DNA from: an uncultured Clostridia bacterium | GTDB lineage: Bacteria > Bacillota > Clostridia > Oscillospirales > Acutalibacteraceae | DNA length: 48,687 bases | Assembly (NCBI GenBank): GCA_946493765.1 | Contig: CAMMAZ010000012.1 | Span: forward strand, 1-48,687 | Reading direction: 5' to 3' | Shown: positions 43,587 to 48,687 of the stretch, piece after piece | Position numbering within the stretch: position 1 is the stretch's first letter | How the letters are laid out: each line of letters begins with the position of its first letter | The notes under the pieces: generated by a model | Seen by the model: the letters and a program-made list of their open reading frames with translations, nothing else | What the model was told of the DNA's origin: nothing | Database searches by the model: none | Position numbers and translations under genes: made by a program

Positions 43587-44486
43587 ATGCTGGAAGTCAA
43601 GAATGTTGTTAAAAAATTTGGCAATTACACAGCTGTTTCCAATATGAATCTAAGGCTGGAGCCCGGAACAATTTTAGGGTTAATCGGCTCCAACGGCGCC
43701 GGAAAATCAACGATTATCCGCACTTTGACCGGCGTCTACCGGCAGGAGGAAGGAGAAGTTTTGTATGACGGTCAACCGGTTTATGATAACGTCGATGTGA
43801 AACGGGATTTGTTTTATTTCCCGGATGAATTATATTTTGCAGGCGCTACCGTCAAAGACACGGCGAATTTTTACCGCTGTTTTTTCCCAAATTTCAATCT
43901 GCAATTATTTTATCAATTGTGTGATTCCTTTAAACTGAAGAAGTCCCAGCCGATTTTCGCCTGCTCCAAAGGTATGAAACGGCAGGTCATGATGAATGCC
44001 GCGATTGCATCCGGTGTGAAATACATATATCTCGATGAAGCATTTGACGGGCTGGACGCCGTTGCACGGCAGACCTATATCAAACTTTTTATCGAACTCA
44101 GCCATGAAAAAGGCACCTGTGTGATCGTGGCGACGCACAACATCCGTGAAATCGATCATTTCTGTGATCGGCTTTGTCTGCTGTATAAATCCAATGTAAT
44201 TGCCGATACAACACCGGAAGAGCTTTTGTCCCGCCGGACCAGGGCAATTGTCGAAATGCCGGAAAACGCGGATCTGACTGCGTTTATCGAAGAACATGTC
44301 TCTTCCTATGAATGCCGTAATAACAAATATACATTGACATTCACAAAATCCAAAGAGGAAACAAAAGATTTAATCGATACCCTGCATCCTTTGTCCGTCG
44401 AATATGTCGCCATGACGTTGGAAGATGCATTTGTCTGCGAACTGGAGGAAAGCGGTTATGCAATTAAAAACATCGAAGTCGTTTAA
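43587..44486 (+). CDS. ABC transporter ATP-binding protein (YtrB-like)
   Basis: A 299-aa ATPase. P-loop GSNGAGKST (32-40), signature CSKGMKRQ (the SKGM variant seen in YtrB-type proteins), Walker B YIYLDEAFDGLD and H-loop ATHNIRE are all intact. A C-terminal domain of about 80 residues follows the ABC fold. It should energise the two permeases encoded directly downstream; the gene overlaps the first permease by 29 nt. Substrate unknown; relatives act in antibiotic response or peptide export. Confidence 0.93.
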   Translation: MLEVKNVVKKFGNYTAVSNMNLRLEPGTILGLIGSNGAGKSTIIRTLTGVYRQEEGEVLYDGQPVYDNVDVKRDLFYFPDELYFAGATVKDTANFYRCFFPNFNLQLFYQLCDSFKLKKSQPIFACSKGMKRQVMMNAAIASGVKYIYLDEAFDGLDAVARQTYIKLFIELSHEKGTCVIVATHNIREIDHFCDRLCLLYKSNVIADTTPEELLSRRTRAIVEMPENADLTAFIEEHVSSYECRNNKYTLTFTKSKEETKDLIDTLHPLSVEYVAMTLEDAFVCELEESGYAIKNIEVV

Positions 44487-46293
44487 GCCTTTAATCGGTT
44501 TTGCCAGATCGCAGATTCACAGTTTTATCTTTTCCGGTCTGATTTTTACCGTTGTGATGGTGGCGATCTCCTTTGCGACCGGTTCCAATCCGTTGTTTGG
44601 TTATGAAGTGCAGGATATTTCCTATATCGATACCAAAACAATGAATTTTGCAATTGTTTTAGCAGCTGCGGCTTTTCTGTTCGCCGCATATACCTTTAAA
44701 CCATTTATGTTCCGCAACGAATGCGATACCTTTTTATCGTTGCCGATCCGCAAAACGAGTCTTTTTGCTTTGCAAACCATATTTGGTCTTTTTTGCATTT
44801 TATTAAGTTGTCTGATCTCTTTTTGCATGTTCTATCCGGCGATGAATCTAAACCGGTTCGCAGATTTATCGGTCTATGCAACAGCCGTCAAATCAACTTT
44901 TTGCGAAATCATACTTCCTGCCTGTTTTTATTATTTACTGGCAGTGACACTGATTGCCAAAACCAAAAACTTTTTAAGCGGTGCTTCATTATTTGCTGCA
45001 TTTTGCCTGTTCTCCTTTTTCATCAGTAAATACATTGTTGCCAATATCGGCATCGATGCTATGGGCGTCGATTTATACGAAATCAATGCGGCAAACCAAA
45101 CCTTTTATTTTAACGCCGGTATTTTAATGCCGACCAAAATTGTGCTGCTGTTATTGAGACTGGTATTTTCGCTTGGCAGCAGTGTGGTGGCGCCGGCAGT
45201 TTTGCAGACGATTGTTCAAATCTGTCTGATCGTTTTGGTTTTTGCTATATTTTTATTGTCTTTAAAAACAGTCAATCTCGGTGATTTTGCCCGTCCTTTT
45301 ATGCCAAAACCTTTTTTAAAGGTTTTGCCTTTTGCAATTCTTCTCATGGTTATCCCATTTTTGCTGGAATCCTCCGCTTTATTTGTTCTCTTGATTCTGG
45401 CAGGAGTTTTAGCCGTAATCAGCGCCGTTTTGCTGCTTTTATTTATCAAACAAAAAAAACGTGCGATCCCGCTGTTTGCCGGATTACTGGTTTTGTTTTT
45501 AATACCGTCTTTCATCCCTCTGACCAATGCGCCTTACAGTGCAAAACTCACCTATGAAATGCCGGATATTGAGGATATCGAATGCGTTTACTTTGACGCG
45601 CTCCAGCCGATGTCCATGGAAAACTACGATTATTCGCTGTCGGTAAATCGTTATCAATTCACCTCCCCGGACGCAATTGAAAAAATTCTGCATCTGCATG
45701 AAACAATTGTCGATAATATGAAGAAATTTGATCTTATGGGTACCGAATCGGTCGGTATAGACAGTCCGATCGCCGTTGCCTCAGGTGGCTGCGAAATCTT
45801 TAATGTTGATGAATATGCGGATTATATCTATAGCTTGGAGGACGGTGAGGAGGAAGAAACAGAAGTATTCGAGGAAAAACACCGACGCGATTTTTATGTG
45901 AATGGCGAATTTGATGTTGAAGCCTATGAAGCCTATAAACAAGCGGAAGAGGAATATCAAATCGAACAGGAAAACGCCGGTGAATGGGGTCTGTTTCAAA
46001 CGGAAGATATCAGCGACAATTACTGGATGTATATTTCCGACCTCGGTTTATCTATTGAAAAGAAAACCGTCAATGATCTGAATGTCTATGGAAACGACGA
46101 TTATTCCGGCGATATTGTTGAAATCCCGTCTTACGTTGCAAGATTCTACTATCAGCTCAAGGACGGACGCTTTTTCTGCCGGATCTACACCCCGCTGCCG
46201 GTTTCGTGGATCGAAACCGATATGCAGGCAATTATGCAAACGGATGAATATTTAAGCAAAGAACAGGAAAGCGCAGGTGATTTCTATGAATAA
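44458..46293 (+). CDS. ABC-2 type permease with extracytoplasmic domain (first)
   Basis: A 611-aa membrane protein. Hydrophobic segments cluster in the first ~350 residues. A hydrophilic domain of about 250 residues follows the last helix (EMPDIEDIECVYFDALQPM onward), rich in Asp/Glu/Tyr, probably outside the cell. The start is ATG 44458 (GAGGAAAG upstream), inside the 3' end of the ATPase gene. It is a paralogue of the next gene in topology and in the domain opening (xPDIxDIxxV). Confidence 0.82.
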   Translation: MQLKTSKSFKPLIGFARSQIHSFIFSGLIFTVVMVAISFATGSNPLFGYEVQDISYIDTKTMNFAIVLAAAAFLFAAYTFKPFMFRNECDTFLSLPIRKTSLFALQTIFGLFCILLSCLISFCMFYPAMNLNRFADLSVYATAVKSTFCEIILPACFYYLLAVTLIAKTKNFLSGASLFAAFCLFSFFISKYIVANIGIDAMGVDLYEINAANQTFYFNAGILMPTKIVLLLLRLVFSLGSSVVAPAVLQTIVQICLIVLVFAIFLLSLKTVNLGDFARPFMPKPFLKVLPFAILLMVIPFLLESSALFVLLILAGVLAVISAVLLLLFIKQKKRAIPLFAGLLVLFLIPSFIPLTNAPYSAKLTYEMPDIEDIECVYFDALQPMSMENYDYSLSVNRYQFTSPDAIEKILHLHETIVDNMKKFDLMGTESVGIDSPIAVASGGCEIFNVDEYADYIYSLEDGEEEETEVFEEKHRRDFYVNGEFDVEAYEAYKQAEEEYQIEQENAGEWGLFQTEDISDNYWMYISDLGLSIEKKTVNDLNVYGNDDYSGDIVEIPSYVARFYYQLKDGRFFCRIYTPLPVSWIETDMQAIMQTDEYLSKEQESAGDFYE

Positions 46294-48580
46294 CAGATTG
46301 CTCCCGATCAAAAGCGCTTTTCGCTCTGCTTTTTCACGCGGAAAACTGTTGTTGATTCTTTATTCCGCTTACTTTTTATTCTGTATTATTGCAGGGATTT
46401 TGCTGTCGCTTTCGCTGCGGTATTCTGAATTTTTCGCGATCAACAATATCATGAGCAGCATCTACAGTATTCTCTCTAATATCGATATTGTTGGGCTTCT
46501 TTTGAGTTTGCTTTCCGTTGCTTGGCTGTTTGGTAAATATACCAATTATTGTTCAAACAATCTGATTCGTTCGCTGCCGATCAAAAACAGCCATCTGTTT
46601 TTCTCGGATTTTATTACCGGTCTGTATATTTTTCTGGTACCCGCCTGCCTGAGCCTTGCCGTGCAAACAATCATTGGAAAAATTATTGAATCCGGCGCGC
46701 AAACGGATGCAGTATTTTCAGCAGTCGGGGTCTCCTTTGGATTCATTTTAAATTATGTGTTTGGTTTTTGTATTGCCGTTTTCTGTTTTTCATTGGCAAG
46801 CGGAATGCTCGAAGGCATTGTTTTGTATGTTGTTTTGAACTTCATTCCCTCTGCCGTTTATTCTGTGATTGATTTTTCCCACAACTGTATTTTGGGAACA
46901 TTCCAGATCGATCAATATGAAACCACTTTGGAGCTTAATACCAGTTATGATTTGATTTATCGCTTAATTGTCGGAGACGATGTGCAAAAGGCAAATTATA
47001 CGCAAATGTTTACCGTCACAGCCGTCATTCTCATTGTCTGCATTGCCGTCACGGTGCTGGCGTATATCGCTTTCTTAAAGTTACGGTCCGCCGCCACTGC
47101 CGCCTCCCGATTCAAAACGATCATTTCCAAAACGGCAATCTGCGTGCTGTCCTGTTATTGTGGATTCTTGGTGTTGTATTTCAAACGGACCGGCATTTCC
47201 CTGTTCAATGCTTTCATTATCATCCCGTCGATGCTGTTGGTCAGCTTCATTATTTTCGATCTTGCCAACACGATCATCTACAAATCCCTGCGTATTCCAT
47301 TAAAGAAATTTGCGCCGTTTGCCGCCATTTTCGTGGTTTTATGTGTGACCGGTATCTTTTATTTTACCGGTGGGTTCGGTCAGGCGGTCTATGTTCCGGA
47401 TATTCGCGACATCGCGTCTGTGACTTTGAATTACGGAGACAGCGATTATTACCGGCATATCGATGAGGACCGCTGGAATCGTTTCACTTACTGCAAATTT
47501 TTAGCGCAGACGGATGTAGAAGTCACCTTCCCCATCACCTATTCCGACTACAAAAGTGTTTATTCTATTGTCAAATATCACGAATCGCTGCTGGAAGAAT
47601 ATCAAGCGCATGATCTGATGGAAACAGTTCTGCAAAATAACGAGAATTTTCCGCAGGATAATCCTCGCACAACAATTACCTACACATTAAAAGACGGTTC
47701 GGTCATGACGCGGTATTACAATCATAACGGCAATTCCAAGACATTGGGCTATCTTTCCAACCTCAGGCAATATGAAAATTCCGTGGAAATCGTTGAAAGC
47801 CGTGCGTTGTCTTATTTGAAACAAGAACCGACACAGGCGACGCATGAAATTTATATTTCCCCTGTCCTTGCCGTTAACAGCTCGGATGTCTATCATGTGA
47901 CGGACAGTCAGCTCCAACAGTTGGTGCAGGCGGTCTATGCAGATGAAAATGCATTGACGGATGAAGATATTCTAAATTCGGAAGGTGGAGATTACTGTGT
48001 TTTGACGGTGATGCCGGACGAACAGTATGCAGATTATTTTTCCGGTGTTTTCCGGCAATCCGGAGAAGGTTACCAGCTGGTGGTCAAACCATTGCATCAA
48101 AACACCATCGCTTTTATTTCCGAACTGACCGGCGAAGAAACGATCAAAGGGGAAGACCCCGCAAGTATCAAACAGATTCTGGCTGGCACCTTTGAAACTT
48201 CTTTCTTCCAATATGGATCCGGACTGAATTCCGGCGAATTTGCTTCTTCCTATTCTTATAGGAGTGAAATGCTGTTTAATTTCTACTATGATGCCTGTCA
48301 GCGTTTTTATAACACAGATGCTGTCACCGACAGCGAGGTTTCCAAAATCGACGGTCAAACCTGCGATACCGAGGCGATCGAATTTTTGGTTTCCAAACTC
48401 CGTTTGCTCACTTCGACGGAAGACAGGGGCATGTTCTTGTTTATCAACAAAGCGATCACGGAGCCCTTTAACAAAGATGCGATTTATGAAGAACACACTG
48501 CAGTCGGCGAACGACTCTATTATGTAAGAGCCGAAGACTGGGCGACATTCCTTTCAATGTGCGATACGTCAACCGATTAG
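46286..48580 (+). CDS. ABC-2 type permease with extracytoplasmic domain (second)
   Basis: A 764-aa paralogue of the preceding gene. About eight hydrophobic segments occupy residues 15-365, followed by a large extracytoplasmic domain (opening VPDIRDIASVTLNYGDSDYY) of about 390 residues, longer than in the first permease. The two probably form a heterodimer with the ATPase. The extra domain resembles what is annotated as DUF6449 in clostridial permeases, from memory. The start is ATG 46286, overlapping the first permease by 8 nt; no terminator is visible after the stop. Confidence 0.82.
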   Translation: MNNRLLPIKSAFRSAFSRGKLLLILYSAYFLFCIIAGILLSLSLRYSEFFAINNIMSSIYSILSNIDIVGLLLSLLSVAWLFGKYTNYCSNNLIRSLPIKNSHLFFSDFITGLYIFLVPACLSLAVQTIIGKIIESGAQTDAVFSAVGVSFGFILNYVFGFCIAVFCFSLASGMLEGIVLYVVLNFIPSAVYSVIDFSHNCILGTFQIDQYETTLELNTSYDLIYRLIVGDDVQKANYTQMFTVTAVILIVCIAVTVLAYIAFLKLRSAATAASRFKTIISKTAICVLSCYCGFLVLYFKRTGISLFNAFIIIPSMLLVSFIIFDLANTIIYKSLRIPLKKFAPFAAIFVVLCVTGIFYFTGGFGQAVYVPDIRDIASVTLNYGDSDYYRHIDEDRWNRFTYCKFLAQTDVEVTFPITYSDYKSVYSIVKYHESLLEEYQAHDLMETVLQNNENFPQDNPRTTITYTLKDGSVMTRYYNHNGNSKTLGYLSNLRQYENSVEIVESRALSYLKQEPTQATHEIYISPVLAVNSSDVYHVTDSQLQQLVQAVYADENALTDEDILNSEGGDYCVLTVMPDEQYADYFSGVFRQSGEGYQLVVKPLHQNTIAFISELTGEETIKGEDPASIKQILAGTFETSFFQYGSGLNSGEFASSYSYRSEMLFNFYYDACQRFYNTDAVTDSEVSKIDGQTCDTEAIEFLVSKLRLLTSTEDRGMFLFINKAITEPFNKDAIYEEHTAVGERLYYVRAEDWATFLSMCDTSTD

Positions 48581-48640
48581 TCGCGTCTTTCGTTGTGTAA
48601 TCCATATAAATGCCAAAACAGGCGGGAAGACGAATTGAAG

Positions 48641-48687
48641 TGAACCCCAAAGTTTAGACAAAATTAAATATTAAATTGTTTGTGAAT
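48641..48687 (+). mobile_element. Probable left end of an IS3-family element (cut by the window)
   Basis: From 48641 the sequence reads TGAACCCCAAAGTTTAGACA and then turns A/T-rich. This strongly resembles the terminal inverted repeat of IS3/IS150-group elements. The transposase genes would lie beyond the window end. The stretch 48581-48640 shows no gene or terminator. Confidence 0.45.

Noticed and set aside
1-48687. CRISPR arrays, rRNA genes, SRP RNA, tmRNA or prophage
   Set aside because: No regularly spaced direct repeats, rRNA cores or phage structural genes were seen, and the intergenic gaps are too short or lack the expected sequences.

Overview
The window reads as a chromosomal segment of a low-to-mid GC, endospore-forming clostridium, most likely near the Oscillospiraceae. 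Three sporulation genes are visible (spoIIR, spoIIID, bofA). Other pointers are a clostridial ispH-rpsA gene fusion, an HPr with both His15 and Ser46, and the gene order ylxM-ffh-rpsP-khpA-rimM-trmD. Strong Shine-Dalgarno sites and near-consensus sigma-A promoters are common. Coding density is high, and the window holds no complete mobile element, CRISPR array or prophage.

Layout. 1-490: tRNA-Leu(CAA) on the minus strand, with its promoter separated from it by a truncated 5'-half copy of the same tRNA. 491-3146: three tightly packed minus-strand genes (HprK-like kinase, PqqD-like protein, ABC exporter) that look like the accessory part of a RiPP (modified peptide) system, behind a promoter and terminator/attenuator. 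3309-5246: a membrane protein resembling a P-type ATPase without its catalytic domain, and ketopantoate reductase. 5424-6020: spoIIR. 6088-10204: HPr and the SRP/ribosome-maturation operon. 10293-14850: a phosphoesterase, a DacA-like protein lacking its catalytic residues, an ABC-F protein, a small unknown gene and spoIIID. 14964-17088: rpsB-tsf and bofA. 17219-19233: a KDG kinase/KDPG aldolase pair for hexuronate-type sugar acids, with the aldolase fused to a glyoxalase-fold domain. 19334-26503: a long minus-strand run from a DUF5685/DnaJ pair through a lipoprotein, a flavoprotein, cmk and plsC to ispH-rpsA.

26577-31378: uvrB-uvrA behind a sigma-A promoter with a LexA box. 31641-33746: an ECF-type S component, a DUF1893 protein and a ferredoxin-like aldo/keto reductase behind a promoter with a MerR-type operator. 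33850-34530: radC. 34799-43440: a complete nine-gene V/A-type ATPase operon on the plus strand (G/H, C, I, K, F, E, A, B, D). 43587-48580: a three-gene ABC transporter (one ATPase, two paralogous permeases with large extracytoplasmic domains) with a palindrome over its promoter. The last ~47 bases look like the terminal repeat of an IS3-family element that continues beyond the window.

Most of the window is housekeeping. The most unusual items are the DacA homologue with both SxxK catalytic residues and the SxN asparagine replaced, the P-type ATPase stub, the HprK/PqqD/ABC cassette with no precursor or cyclase in sight, the promoter-terminator-SD leader in front of it, the tRNA-Leu partial duplication, and the MerR-type promoter. 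Family names come from recognition of the translated sequences; no database search was run.
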